A stretch of DNA of 64,000 nucleotides from Microbacterium kyungheense. Lineage in GTDB: Bacteria > Actinomycetota > Actinomycetes > Actinomycetales > Microbacteriaceae. Below are positions 1 through 7,626 of this stretch, piece by piece. Location: the NCBI RefSeq assembly GCF_006783905.1, contig NZ_VFPE01000003.1, positions 62,001 through 126,000 of the forward strand, read 5' to 3'. The notes below the pieces were generated by a model, which was not told where the DNA came from, did not search any database, and worked only from the letters and a program-made list of their open reading frames with translations. The position numbers were made by a program, and so were the translations under genes. Each line of letters starts with the position of its first letter. Positions within the stretch are counted from its first letter, which is position 1.

Positions 1-181
1 GCAGCCCGTCGAGTTCGGCGCCGGTCGCTCCACCCGCAACGCCAAGGCGTTCGGACCGCCAAACCGCAGCGGCAAGGTCGTCTATCCGGCCGCGGCATCC
101 GTCATCCCACGCGTCCTCGCGATGTACGTCCAGACGTTCGTCCGAGCGATCCATGAAGCACTGGAAGGGAAAGCCTCGTGA
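1..181 (+). CDS. Phage structural protein, C-terminal 59 residues only
   Basis: The frame is open from base 2 and ends in a TGA at 179-181 that overlaps the GTG start of the next gene. The visible residues include an FGPPNRSGKVVYPAAA stretch and a helical end. This resembles the tails of small actinophage head-tail connector or HK97-gp10-like proteins, a weak match by eye. The position directly before the tape measure is consistent with a tail-completion or minor tail role. The N-terminus is outside the window. Confidence 0.5.
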   Translation, partial: QPVEFGAGRSTRNAKAFGPPNRSGKVVYPAAASVIPRVLAMYVQTFVRAIHEALEGKAS

Positions 182-1407
182 CCAAGGGCATCGACCTCGC
201 GATCGCGGCCGACACGCGCTCCGCGATGTCGGCTATCACGCGGGGCGTCATCGACCCGCTCGAGGACGTGTCAGACCTCCTGGAGCAGATCGGCGACCAG
301 CGCGACACCGACAAGCTCGAGCGCGGAATGCGCGACGCGCAGCGACGCACCGAGGACGCCAAGAGCGAGATTCGCGACCTCCGCGACGAGCTGAACAAGG
401 CAGGCCGCGCAGGCAAGAGCGCCGGCGATGACATCGACGACGGCATGCGGAAGGCCGAGGCCGGAGTCAAGGACCTCAAGGACGAATCGAACTCGACCGC
501 CCGGGAAGCCGCCGCATCCTTCGACGGTTCGGCGGAGTCGATCGCCGACGCATTCCAGGAAGTCGCGGCCAACGCGTTCGCCGGCTTCGGCCCGGCCGGC
601 GCCGTCGCCGGCCTCGCCGTCGCCGCCGGCATCGGTCTCGGCATCGCCGCGATCGACGACATGAACGAGCGCACGAAGCTCTCCGAAGAGAACATCGCGA
701 GCTGGGCGCAGAAGTACGTCGAGTCGGGCGGGCGGATCATCTCGGCATCCGAGGTTGTCGGCGGCGTGATCGCGATCGCCACCGATCCCGAGCAGTTCAA
801 GACAGCCGCCGAGAACGCGAAGAACTGGGGCGTCGACGTGTCGACCGCCATGCGCGCCATGTCGGGCGACGCGACCGCGCTCAACGTCGTTCAGGGGTCC
901 GTGAACGACATGCAACGGGAGTGGTCCTCCATCGTCGACGAGGCCGGCAACGCCTCCGACGGCTACGCGGCGAAGAACCTGAACCTGACCAGCGAGCAAG
1001 TGAAGCTGCGCGACCAGCTCTTCGCCGGCGCCGATGCGTTCCGCGAGCTCACAGGCGAAATGAGCGCCGGCAAGGATCGCGCCGACCTCGTGACTGAGAG
1101 CCTCGTCGGCCTCATCAACGACACGAAGGGCGCGACCAAGGAAGTCGACGAACTCGGCAACGAGCTGTACACGCTGCCCGACAACACGCAGATCATGATC
1201 GACGCCAAGACGGGTCAGGCGACGCAGAACGTCACCACGTTCAAGGGCGACCTCGACGGCATCCCGGAGGCCGTGACGTCGACCGTCAAGCTCCGCGTCG
1301 ACAAGTCCGAGTGGGACAACCTCAAGCTCAATCCCAAGACGGTCCAAGTACTCACGCAGGGCGGCGCCGTCGGCCGCACCGGAACCACGAGGCAGCTCCT
1401 CCAATGA
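178..1407 (+). CDS. Short phage tail tape measure protein
   Basis: 409 residues from a GTG start that overlaps the previous stop. Residues about 35-95 are a charged, heptad-like coiled coil rich in Glu, Asp, Arg and Lys. Residues about 135-160 are a glycine/alanine-rich hydrophobic stretch, as in tape measure proteins, and the rest is helical. Most siphophage tape measures exceed 700 residues, so a tail built on this one would be short, as in miniature actinobacterial siphophages. It overlaps the next gene by ATGA, so the two are probably translationally coupled. The function is inferred from composition and position; no catalytic domain is seen. Confidence 0.7.
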   Translation: MTKGIDLAIAADTRSAMSAITRGVIDPLEDVSDLLEQIGDQRDTDKLERGMRDAQRRTEDAKSEIRDLRDELNKAGRAGKSAGDDIDDGMRKAEAGVKDLKDESNSTAREAAASFDGSAESIADAFQEVAANAFAGFGPAGAVAGLAVAAGIGLGIAAIDDMNERTKLSEENIASWAQKYVESGGRIISASEVVGGVIAIATDPEQFKTAAENAKNWGVDVSTAMRAMSGDATALNVVQGSVNDMQREWSSIVDEAGNASDGYAAKNLNLTSEQVKLRDQLFAGADAFRELTGEMSAGKDRADLVTESLVGLINDTKGATKEVDELGNELYTLPDNTQIMIDAKTGQATQNVTTFKGDLDGIPEAVTSTVKLRVDKSEWDNLKLNPKTVQVLTQGGAVGRTGTTRQLLQ

Positions 1408-1772
1408 CCGCCACCATCACTCGCCTCAGCGACGGCGCCACCACGACGCCCGACATGTTCGCTCTGCCCTACGAGATTGTCGACGAGTCGCGCAACGTCG
1501 AAACCGACCTCATCGGCGGCGGCATGGCGATCACGCTCGTTCCCCCGCGGCCCGCCGCCGGCGAGCTGACACTGATCTACGCGACGGAGACGGACGCTCG
1601 CGCGGCGCGCCAACTGCACCGTGCGCGGTCCGCGTTCACCCTCGACGACACCGAGAACCCCGCCGCCGGGATGACGTACGCGATCGGTCGTGGAGGCGTC
1701 CGCCTGGCGCTCGACGAGGCGACGCAGGACGCGTGGGTGCTGACGGTCTCGTTCCGAGAGGTCGAGCTGTGA
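1404..1772 (+). CDS. Small phage tail-associated protein, unknown
   Basis: 122 residues, starting at an ATG that overlaps the stop of the tape measure gene (ATGA). An upstream extension of the frame is possible, but the coupled start fits the spacing of the neighbours. The sequence is soluble, beta-rich by appearance, with no signal peptide or membrane segment. It ends in a TGA that overlaps the GTG of the next gene. Its place between the tape measure and a large tail protein suggests a distal tail or baseplate component. I recognise no named family. Confidence 0.6.
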   Translation: MTATITRLSDGATTTPDMFALPYEIVDESRNVETDLIGGGMAITLVPPRPAAGELTLIYATETDARAARQLHRARSAFTLDDTENPAAGMTYAIGRGGVRLALDEATQDAWVLTVSFREVEL

Positions 1773-3415
1773 CGACGCGCCTTCTCGAACCCGTCGCGGT
1801 CGCCACGATCGACACGACCGACGTCAAGGTTGCGGGCGGGAAGACCCGGCTCGACTCGTCGACGGTTCCGTACGCGTCCGCGACGCTGGAGTTCCCTCTG
1901 CTCGACGACACGCTGCTGGACTGGCTCGACGGCCTCCGAGACGGCGTGCGCATCCCCTACGAGGCCGGCGACGAGGGCGACACGCCGCGACTGTTCGACC
2001 TGTCGCTGCGCGGCCGCGAGGTGGATCACACAGAGAAGCGGGTGACGCTCACGCTCGCGTCGGACGAGGCGCTGCTGATCAAGTACCAGCAGCTCACGCT
2101 CGATAGCGGCGCCCGCGCGCACGAGACGTCGCTGCGCGCGGTCTGCAACTACGTCCTCGCGAAGATCGGCGCCTCGCTGGAGGCCGGCGCCGACGACGCG
2201 GACGTGACGGCCTATTGGGCGGTCACCAACATGCTCCCCAACCCGTCGTTTGAGACGAATCTGACCGGATGGTCGACTGGGTTCGGCGCCACCTCGTTCA
2301 CGCGGCCCGCGCACGGCGCCACTCCGGCCGGCGCCGGATCGGTGCTTCGATGGGTGGCGAACGCATCGACGAGCGCGATCGTGGCGGCGCCCGGCCCATC
2401 CTCGTTTCCAGTGACGCCCGGGCGCTCATACGTGTTCTCGATCTACGCGTACGGCGGCGCCGCGCGTACGGCCTCGGCGCGACTGCAGTGGTTCGCTTCG
2501 GACGGCACGGTCCTGATCGGCGAGGTAGCCGGCGCCGCGCAGGTGCTCGACGTGACCGGCGTGTTCAAGCGGTTCACCGTGACAGGCGTCGCGCCCGCCG
2601 GCGCGACGACGATGCAACCGATCCTGTACATCCATGCCACCGCGAACGGCGAAGCCTTCATCGCCGACTGCGCGATGCTCTACGAGGGCGACGAAGTGAT
2701 CCCGTACCACGACGGCGCCACCGCCCCCGCCGGGTACACAGTCGCCTGGAGCGGCACCGCGCACGCCTCGCCCTCGACACGCACGCCAGTCGTCGAGCGC
2801 CGCCCCGAGCTGTTCACCATCAAGCCCGGTACATCGCTCTGGGACTTCCTGCTGCCGATCACGTCGCAGGCCGGGATGGTGCTGTGGTGCGACGAGCTGC
2901 GGCACTGGCACCTCGCGTTCCCCGAGAGCCGCACCATCCCCACGCTCGTGAGCGTGTCGGAGTCCAACACGTCACTCGGCGTGGACTCGCTCAGTCTCGA
3001 CGACGAGGGCGCCGTAGTCTCCGGCGTCATCCTTCGATACCGCTGGACGGAGAACGGCGCACAGCAAGAGGCGTACGACACGGCCGGCGACCCCGACAAC
3101 GCAATCACGATCGACATTCCAAAGCCCTACCCCGGCCCCGGCGCGGCATCCGCGGTCCTCGCCCGCCGCCAGGGTTCGGGGCGCCGGCAGACGGTCAAGA
3201 CGATCACACAGCAGGCCGCAACACCGGGCATGACGGCGCAGATCAGTCTCCCCGGCGCGCCCGACACGATCGGCCGCATCCAGTCCGTCGAGTTCGACCA
3301 CGACACCGGCTTCATGGACCTCGACGCGGCCGGCCTCGTCGACATCATCCCCGGCTCTGTCGACGCGCTCGTCGGCACCGTCGACAGTCTCGTCGGCACC
3401 GTTGACTCGCTCTAG
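1769..3415 (+). CDS. Minor tail protein with carbohydrate-binding-like domain
   Basis: 548 residues from a GTG start overlapping the previous stop. An N-terminal tail domain (about 1-150) is followed at about 155-320 by a segment opening with NMLPNPSFETNLTGW, the hallmark of CBM4/9-like jelly-roll domains found in phage tail proteins. It is rich in Ser, Thr and aromatics. Residues 320-530 look like a second beta-structured tail domain. The C-terminus carries a short repeat, VGTVDSL, nearly twice in tandem after VDAL. A role in binding cell-wall glycan on the host is likely from the domain, but the ligand is unknown. Confidence 0.7.
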   Translation: MTTRLLEPVAVATIDTTDVKVAGGKTRLDSSTVPYASATLEFPLLDDTLLDWLDGLRDGVRIPYEAGDEGDTPRLFDLSLRGREVDHTEKRVTLTLASDEALLIKYQQLTLDSGARAHETSLRAVCNYVLAKIGASLEAGADDADVTAYWAVTNMLPNPSFETNLTGWSTGFGATSFTRPAHGATPAGAGSVLRWVANASTSAIVAAPGPSSFPVTPGRSYVFSIYAYGGAARTASARLQWFASDGTVLIGEVAGAAQVLDVTGVFKRFTVTGVAPAGATTMQPILYIHATANGEAFIADCAMLYEGDEVIPYHDGATAPAGYTVAWSGTAHASPSTRTPVVERRPELFTIKPGTSLWDFLLPITSQAGMVLWCDELRHWHLAFPESRTIPTLVSVSESNTSLGVDSLSLDDEGAVVSGVILRYRWTENGAQQEAYDTAGDPDNAITIDIPKPYPGPGAASAVLARRQGSGRRQTVKTITQQAATPGMTAQISLPGAPDTIGRIQSVEFDHDTGFMDLDAAGLVDIIPGSVDALVGTVDSLVGTVDSL

Positions 3416-3430
3416 GAAGGAAGACACCAC

Positions 3431-4348
3431 ATGGCTATTGGTGATGACGGAGTGCTCGGCGGGATGCCTCTCGTGCCGGGATCGCTGCCCGCAAAGGACC
3501 TCGACACCGAAGACAACCGCAGCCACGACTACATCGCGGGCGGTCCCGCGTTCTGGAAGCCCGGCGTCGTCGTGCCCATCGCGAAGGGCGGCACCGGCGC
3601 GGCCACGCCCGCCGACGCACGCGCAGCGCTCGGCGCCGCGCCTTCGGACAAGGTGACCAAGCGGTCGGGTTTCAACGACATCACGCTGTACTGGAACGGC
3701 GTGCGGGTGAATGTCAACGTCGACGGGTTCGAGGTGGGCACCATCCCGTACTCCACCGACATCGGCAGCGCCGTCGCCGCAGCGATGGCCGGCTACGTCG
3801 CCAAGAGCGGCGACACGATGACCGGGCACCTCTACCTGCCCAACAGCGTGGCCGCATCGACCGGCTACACGATCGCGTACATCAACGGCGACGGGCGCCT
3901 GTCGCGCGGCGCCTCTTCGGAGCGATACAAGGACGACATCACCCCGATCGATCCCATCGACCTCGGCGACATCTTCCCGCAGCTCCACACGTTCGTGATG
4001 AACGACGACCCCGGGCGGATGGAGCGCGTCGGCTACATCGCGGAGCGCCTCGACGAGTCCGACGATCTGCGCCGGTTCGTGATCTACCAGCGCGAGCCCG
4101 TATACGAGGACGTGCTGACGGACATCTTCGACGAGGCCGGCGCGGTCGTCGGTCAGCGCGTCGTCGACCGGCGCGTGGTCGGTTCCACGCGCTCGCGCGA
4201 CGAGAACGGCGACCCGATCCCCGACTCGATCGACTTCATCGCTCTGCTACTCGCCGAGGTCGCGCAGCTCCACGCACGCGACGAGCAGCGCGAGATGGAG
4301 CTGGAGCAGCTCGCCGCCCGCATCGAGGCTCTGGAGGCGCGCGCATGA
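3431..4348 (+). CDS. Tail fibre protein with C-terminal S74 chaperone domain
   Basis: 305 residues, with an aaggaag ribosome-binding site 11 bases before ATG. Residues 53-59 (GGTGAAT) and 125-133 (KSGDTMTGH) are typical tail-fibre motifs. SSERYKDDI at 162-170 marks the start of a peptidase S74 intramolecular chaperone, which helps trimeric fibres fold and then cuts itself off; the conserved Ser lies in this motif. The last 30 residues form a coiled coil, as S74 domains normally do. The stop overlaps the endolysin start (ATGA). This is probably the receptor-binding protein. Confidence 0.8.
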   Translation: MAIGDDGVLGGMPLVPGSLPAKDLDTEDNRSHDYIAGGPAFWKPGVVVPIAKGGTGAATPADARAALGAAPSDKVTKRSGFNDITLYWNGVRVNVNVDGFEVGTIPYSTDIGSAVAAAMAGYVAKSGDTMTGHLYLPNSVAASTGYTIAYINGDGRLSRGASSERYKDDITPIDPIDLGDIFPQLHTFVMNDDPGRMERVGYIAERLDESDDLRRFVIYQREPVYEDVLTDIFDEAGAVVGQRVVDRRVVGSTRSRDENGDPIPDSIDFIALLLAEVAQLHARDEQREMELEQLAARIEALEARA

Positions 4349-5130
4349 GCCCGCTCGACGTCATCGAGATTCCCGGCTACCCCGGATGGTTCGCGCGTCG
4401 TGTCGCTGTCGAGGCGTGGCAACGTGCCGGCTCGCCTCGGCTTACGTCGGCCGGGCGCCTGTACGCCTCGCAGAAGTACCTCTGGGACGGGTGGGCCGCG
4501 CGGCTCCCGGGCTTCAACCCGGCCGACAACCCCGACGACGAGACGCAGCGCCTCGCGCACGTCCGGTTCGTCGCGTTCGACCTCGCGAACCCCAACCACG
4601 ATCGAGCCGCGATGCAGCGCGCCGGGTTCACGTTCCCTTACTCCTACGAGCCGTGGCACGCCGAACTGCCCAACGTGCGCTCCTACGCGATCGTCCGCGA
4701 CATCCCGTCCACCGCCGGCGGCAATGCCCGCCCGATCCCCGACACCCCAACCCCAACCCCAACCCTGGAGGACGACATGCCAACTCTCATCACTTCCGCG
4801 GGCGGTCAGTCGCTCGCGATCGAGGGCGTCATCGTGCCGCTCACCTCGCCCGCCGAGGTGCAGTCGATCAAGATCACGCCGGGCGTGCTCGAATGCTCGC
4901 GATCCGTGCACGAGCGCATCCAGGCGATCGTGGGCGCGAACCGGTCGACGTCGGCGGCGATCCCGCTGCGCGTGTTCGACAAGGGCGGCAACGGCACCGT
5001 CTACATCCTCCAGGACGGCAAGCTGCGCCCGCTCGTCGACCCGACCACGCTCACCGAGCTGGACGCCAAGGACGGGCCGACCATCACGCTCTCGCACGTC
5101 GAGGTGCAGAACCTCCTCCAGAACGAGTGA
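4345..5130 (+). CDS. Endolysin, M15-type (VanY/L-Ala-D-Glu peptidase-like), with C-terminal domain
   Basis: 261 residues. The N-terminal domain has the M15 zinc set: H72 and D79 in AHVRFVAFDL, and H105 in EPWH, with E102 as probable catalytic base. It should cut peptide bonds in peptidoglycan stem peptides. A Pro-Thr linker at about 128-141, encoded by a hexamer repeat, leads to a C-terminal domain (145-261) of unknown fold, presumably for wall binding. An internal ATG at 4,777 with a very good ribosome-binding site could yield the C-terminal domain alone. The stop overlaps the next gene's GTG. Confidence 0.82.
   Translation: MSPLDVIEIPGYPGWFARRVAVEAWQRAGSPRLTSAGRLYASQKYLWDGWAARLPGFNPADNPDDETQRLAHVRFVAFDLANPNHDRAAMQRAGFTFPYSYEPWHAELPNVRSYAIVRDIPSTAGGNARPIPDTPTPTPTLEDDMPTLITSAGGQSLAIEGVIVPLTSPAEVQSIKITPGVLECSRSVHERIQAIVGANRSTSAAIPLRVFDKGGNGTVYILQDGKLRPLVDPTTLTELDAKDGPTITLSHVEVQNLLQNE
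4744..4765 (+). repeat. Hexamer repeat (ACCCCA) in the endolysin linker
   Basis: About three and a half tandem copies of a six-base unit encode the Pro-Thr linker of the endolysin. Repeats of whole codon multiples can change linker length without breaking the frame. Confidence 0.7.
4767..4779 (+). promoter_or_regulatory. Internal ribosome-binding site and start within the endolysin gene
   Basis: GGAGG at 4,767-4,771 lies five bases before an in-frame ATG at 4,777-4,779 (residue 145), exactly where the C-terminal domain begins. It is stronger than the site of the full-length gene. Initiation here would give a 117-residue product. Internal starts of this kind are known in several phage endolysins, where the extra subunit joins the full-length enzyme. 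Confidence 0.6.
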
Positions 5131-5336
5131 GCGACCCCATCTTGATCGCGATCGTCACCGCCCTCGCAGTCGTCCTCGCGGCGATTGTCGCGGGAATGGT
5201 GACGCTCGCAATCGCCCTCGTCCGCTGGCACGCCGACAACCGCCGGCTATGGCTGTGGAACCGGCAGCTCGTCGACCACATCTACCGCGGCCTCCCGCCG
5301 CCCCCACCACCCCCACCCGCCGAACTGTTCGACTGA
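5127..5336 (+). CDS. Small phage membrane protein of the lysis cassette
   Basis: 69 residues from a GTG that overlaps the endolysin stop. One hydrophobic helix at about 4-27 is followed by a basic stretch and a run of eight prolines near the C-terminus. Its place between endolysin and holin suggests a helper in lysis, such as an antiholin or a spanin-like accessory. No family is recognised. The frame is open further upstream inside the endolysin gene, but only the overlapping GTG fits the compact gene layout. Confidence 0.6.
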   Translation: MSDPILIAIVTALAVVLAAIVAGMVTLAIALVRWHADNRRLWLWNRQLVDHIYRGLPPPPPPPPAELFD

Positions 5337-5352
5337 ACGGAGACCCCACATC

Positions 5353-5595
5353 ATGACCAAGAACGTCACGACAGACGAGGCCGGCACCGCGACCGGCAAG
5401 CCGCAGCCCAAGGTGCTCGCCGCTACGGCCGGCGCCGGCGTCGGCGCCGCCGCCGGAACCGTCGTCAACTACCTCATCGAGACGCTCACGCACGTCAACC
5501 TGCCCGATACCGTCGAGGGCGCGATCCTCGTGCTCGTGTCGGCCGGCGTCGCGTTCGCCGCCGGCTACGTCAAGCGGCCGTCGGGCATCAACTAG
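5353..5595 (+). CDS. Putative holin
   Basis: 80 residues with an acidic N-terminus and two hydrophobic segments (about 24-44 and 53-72), ending in a basic tail (VKRPSGIN). Size, topology and position after the endolysin fit small actinophage holins, which open the membrane to release the endolysin. An AACGGAG ribosome-binding site precedes the ATG. It is the last rightward phage gene before the palindromic terminator. Holins vary greatly in sequence, so the call rests on context. Confidence 0.7.
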   Translation: MTKNVTTDEAGTATGKPQPKVLAATAGAGVGAAAGTVVNYLIETLTHVNLPDTVEGAILVLVSAGVAFAAGYVKRPSGIN

Positions 5596-5600
5596 GCACA

Positions 5601-5646
5601 ACGTTCGAGCGGGGTCAGCTGAGCTCAGCTGACCCCGCTCGAACGT
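5601..5646. terminator. 46-bp perfect palindrome between convergent phage genes
   Basis: Bases 5,601-5,623 are the exact reverse complement of 5,624-5,646, with no unpaired centre. The RNA would form a stem of about 21 pairs capped by a minimal loop on either strand. There is no T-tract on either side. Lying between the holin (rightward) and a leftward membrane protein, it most likely ends transcription in both directions. Confidence 0.7.
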
Positions 5647-5656
5647 ATGTCCAGAA

Positions 5657-5926
5657 CTAGGACGAGGCGTCGACCTTCATCGTCGTCGAGCGGAGCAACC
5701 AGCGAGCGCCGGCGAGCACGAGCGCGCCGATGAGCGCTACTGCCCCGACGAGCAGCAGGAAGTTGCTCCACGCGTCGAGCGCGGCGGCCGCGATGGGGTC
5801 CCCGGTATAGGGGCTCGCCTCCCCCGCGCCGGCGAGCCCGAGTGACAGCGCCACCACGAGCGCCACGCCGCCAACGACGACGAGCGCGATCGCGTAAGGG
5901 TTCCGACGGTCGCTACGTGCGTTCAT
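5657..5926 (-). CDS. Small two-helix membrane protein, prophage-borne
   Basis: 89 residues: a short basic N-terminus, a hydrophobic helix at about 11-31, a polar loop and a second helix at about 56-76. It follows the integrase gene closely on the same strand (11 bases), so it is probably expressed in the lysogen. Small membrane proteins beside integrases sometimes exclude superinfecting phage, but nothing in this sequence proves that. Unknown function. Confidence 0.6.
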   Translation of the reverse strand: MNARSDRRNPYAIALVVVGGVALVVALSLGLAGAGEASPYTGDPIAAAALDAWSNFLLLVGAVALIGALVLAGARWLLRSTTMKVDASS

Positions 5927-5937
5927 GAGACCTGACC

Positions 5938-6813
5938 TTATCCGTTGGCGGCGACGAGCGAGCGACCGCCTCGACTCGCACCTTCCAGCACGGCCCGCTT
6001 GCGGTCATCGGGCAGCTTCACGTACGTCTTGACCATCGACAGGTTCGCCCACCCCATCAGGTCGGCGACGACGTACGGGTCACCGTCGGCCGACACCCAG
6101 AACCGAGTGGCGGCGCGATGCCGCAGCTTGTGGATGGTCCAGTGCCCATCGAGTAGGCGATTCACGCGGAACCCGAGCCAGCGCGCCGACACGTGCCCGC
6201 CCTCGTCGCCCGGGAAGAGGTAGCCGCGTCCGCGCGGCAGCTCGTCGACGATGGACAGCAGCGCGGCCGTCATCGCGCGCGTCAGCGGCACGTCGCGCGT
6301 CTTGCCGCCTTTCCCGTGCACCACGAGGTCGTGGCCCACCAGCGTCTCCACGATGTCCCACGAGGCGATGCACGCTATCTCGGCGCGACGTAGGCCGTGC
6401 TCGGCTGCGAGGTCGATCCACAGCGCCTCGACGGGCGACGCGCGTAGGAGAGCTTCGAGGTACACCCGGTCAGGTACGGGTCGCGGCGTCGGCTCGCTCG
6501 GCCGCAGCTTCGCGAGGCCGGCTACCGGATCGTCGACGATGCGACGGGTCGCGACGGCCCACCCATAGAACGCCGCGAACGTCGTGCGGCGACTTCGCCG
6601 CGTCTCCTGTGCCCAGTTCTGTCGGGCCAGGAAAACCGCCAGATCGTCCGAGGTTACCTCCCACGGTCCTCGCTCGATCCTGGCGGCAAAGTGCTGTAGG
6701 TGCTGGCGGCGCGTGTACGTCGACGTCACGCGGATGCCGCTGGCTACCTGTGCAGTAATGAAATCCTCAATCGCGGCGCCCCAGACGTCGCGGCGCGTAT
6801 CGGATTCTGACAA
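5938..6813 (-). CDS. Tyrosine integrase
   Basis: 291 residues from a TTG start at 6,813, chosen because GGGAGAAG lies just upstream of it; a longer frame to 6,870 exists without such a site. Residues 10-90 form a SAM-like core-binding domain. The catalytic set is R142 (HGLRRAE), K171 (GKGGKTR), H228 and R231 (HKLRHR), W255 in place of the second His, and nucleophile Y264. It should recombine phage attP with the chromosomal site, here probably tRNA-Arg 740 bases away. No excisionase is recognised, though the small upstream genes are candidates. Confidence 0.92.
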   Translation of the reverse strand: MSESDTRRDVWGAAIEDFITAQVASGIRVTSTYTRRQHLQHFAARIERGPWEVTSDDLAVFLARQNWAQETRRSRRTTFAAFYGWAVATRRIVDDPVAGLAKLRPSEPTPRPVPDRVYLEALLRASPVEALWIDLAAEHGLRRAEIACIASWDIVETLVGHDLVVHGKGGKTRDVPLTRAMTAALLSIVDELPRGRGYLFPGDEGGHVSARWLGFRVNRLLDGHWTIHKLRHRAATRFWVSADGDPYVVADLMGWANLSMVKTYVKLPDDRKRAVLEGASRGGRSLVAANG

Positions 6814-6915
6814 TGACTCTTCTCCCACTTCATGACCGGTAAAACGCTTACCGATCGAACGTATGCACACGCGGGCGGTCCCCAGCCACCCGCGCGGGCC
6901 GTGAATATCAGATCG

Positions 6916-7146
6916 TTACGAGCGCGCCTCGTGGTCGTAGACCAAGCGCTCGAAGCGCGGCATTGTGATGTCGGCCGGCACCAGCTCGAACGGAGCGAGT
7001 GCTTCCTCCAGGCTCGGCAGGTGGCTCGCCACCCACGCCGTCAGCGCGTCCTGTACTGCATCGTCGAGAGGCACTGTGATGAAGTTGCCATCGATCACCA
7101 GCGGCCTAGAGATGTTCACGAGGCCACCGCCAACGTCTGGCACCAC
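6916..7146 (-). CDS. Small prophage protein, unknown
   Basis: 76 residues, mildly acidic, with no membrane segment. A central helix (DAVQDALTAWVASHLPSLEE) is the only clear structure. The gene overlaps the end of the upstream HTH-like gene by 31 bases and lies 102 bases before the integrase, so the three may be one transcript. A role in recombination control is possible from position only. Confidence 0.45.
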   Translation of the reverse strand: MVPDVGGGLVNISRPLVIDGNFITVPLDDAVQDALTAWVASHLPSLEEALAPFELVPADITMPRFERLVYDHEARS

Positions 7147-7457
7147 TCACACCCGTCACCCTTGCAGGCACACACGAACGGCTTAGGCGCGGCGGGTCGC
7201 TTCGGCGTGTAGCGCTCTTGCGCGGCCTGGCGGGTGATGCCGAGGGCGTCACCGATGTGTGCCCATGAGCGGCCTCGCGCGCGCTGGCCCTGGATGCCGG
7301 TCAGGATCGCCTCTTCGAGCACGGCACGAAGGGCCACCAGCTCTGCCAGCTCGAACTCGTCGGCGTCACCGACGCGCCTGCCAGCGGCGGCGATAGCTCG
7401 TGAGGCGAACCCGAGATATTCCATCGTCTCGCGCTCACGGCGCGCCCGACGGGTCAT
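7116..7457 (-). CDS. HTH-like prophage protein with C-terminal cysteine cluster
   Basis: 113 residues. Residues about 60-85 (RSWAHIGDALGITRQAAQERY) look like the sigma-like helix-turn-helix common in small actinobacterial and phage DNA-binding proteins. The C-terminus has CACKGDGCEWC, four cysteines that could bind a metal. It is the outermost prophage gene before the tRNA. It might control integrase expression or excision. The annotation is by motif only. Confidence 0.55.
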   Translation of the reverse strand: MTRRARRERETMEYLGFASRAIAAAGRRVGDADEFELAELVALRAVLEEAILTGIQGQRARGRSWAHIGDALGITRQAAQERYTPKRPAAPKPFVCACKGDGCEWCQTLAVAS

Positions 7458-7480
7458 CGGTCCACCTCGACCGGGAACGC

Positions 7481-7511
7481 AAAACGGGTGTCAGGAGATT
7501 CCTGACACCCG
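7481..7511 (-). terminator. Rho-independent terminator downstream of tRNA-Arg
   Basis: A perfect 12-bp stem (7,485-7,496 with 7,500-7,511, three-base loop) is followed on the leftward strand by TTTT. It lies 43 bases past the 3' end of tRNA-Arg and should end that transcript before it enters the prophage genes. If the phage integrated at the tRNA, this terminator is phage DNA replacing the host's own. Confidence 0.85.
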
Positions 7512-7553
7512 ACGATGCCCCAGAACAGAGCATCAACTGTCTCAACACAGTCG

Positions 7554-7626
7554 CGCGCCCGGAGAGACTCGAACTCCCAACCTTCTGATCCGTAGTCAGA
7601 TGCTCTATCCATTGAGCTACGGGCGC
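7554..7626 (-). tRNA. tRNA-Arg (anticodon ACG)
   Basis: 73 bases fold as a standard cloverleaf. The acceptor stem pairs GCGCCCG with CGGGCGC, the D arm pairs GCTC with GAGC, the anticodon loop CTACGGA carries ACG, and the T arm is GGGAG-TTCGAGT-CTCTC. The discriminator base is G and no CCA is encoded. The 3' end faces the prophage, the usual arrangement for tyrosine-integrase attachment within tRNA genes. A TATTCT at 7,658-7,663 on the same strand could be its -10 box. Confidence 0.95.

Larger units (their letters stand above)
1..7553. mobile_element. Right end of an integrated prophage (left end outside the window)
   Basis: Tail, lysis and integration genes are contiguous up to the 3' end of tRNA-Arg at 7,554. 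Order: head-tail or tail component (cut), short tape measure, two tail proteins, S74 tail fibre, M15 endolysin, small membrane protein, holin, palindromic terminator, then leftward membrane protein, integrase and two small genes. Capsid, terminase and replication genes must lie to the left if the phage is complete. Having the integrase beside the lysis genes implies that attP lies to the right of the small accessory genes. The boundary at 7,553 is inferred from the tRNA, since attL cannot be seen. Confidence 0.85.

Noticed and set aside
1..5646. Tailocin (headless phage tail) rather than a prophage
   Set aside because: A tailocin would not need an integrase beside a tRNA. The question stays open only because capsid and terminase genes would be outside the window.
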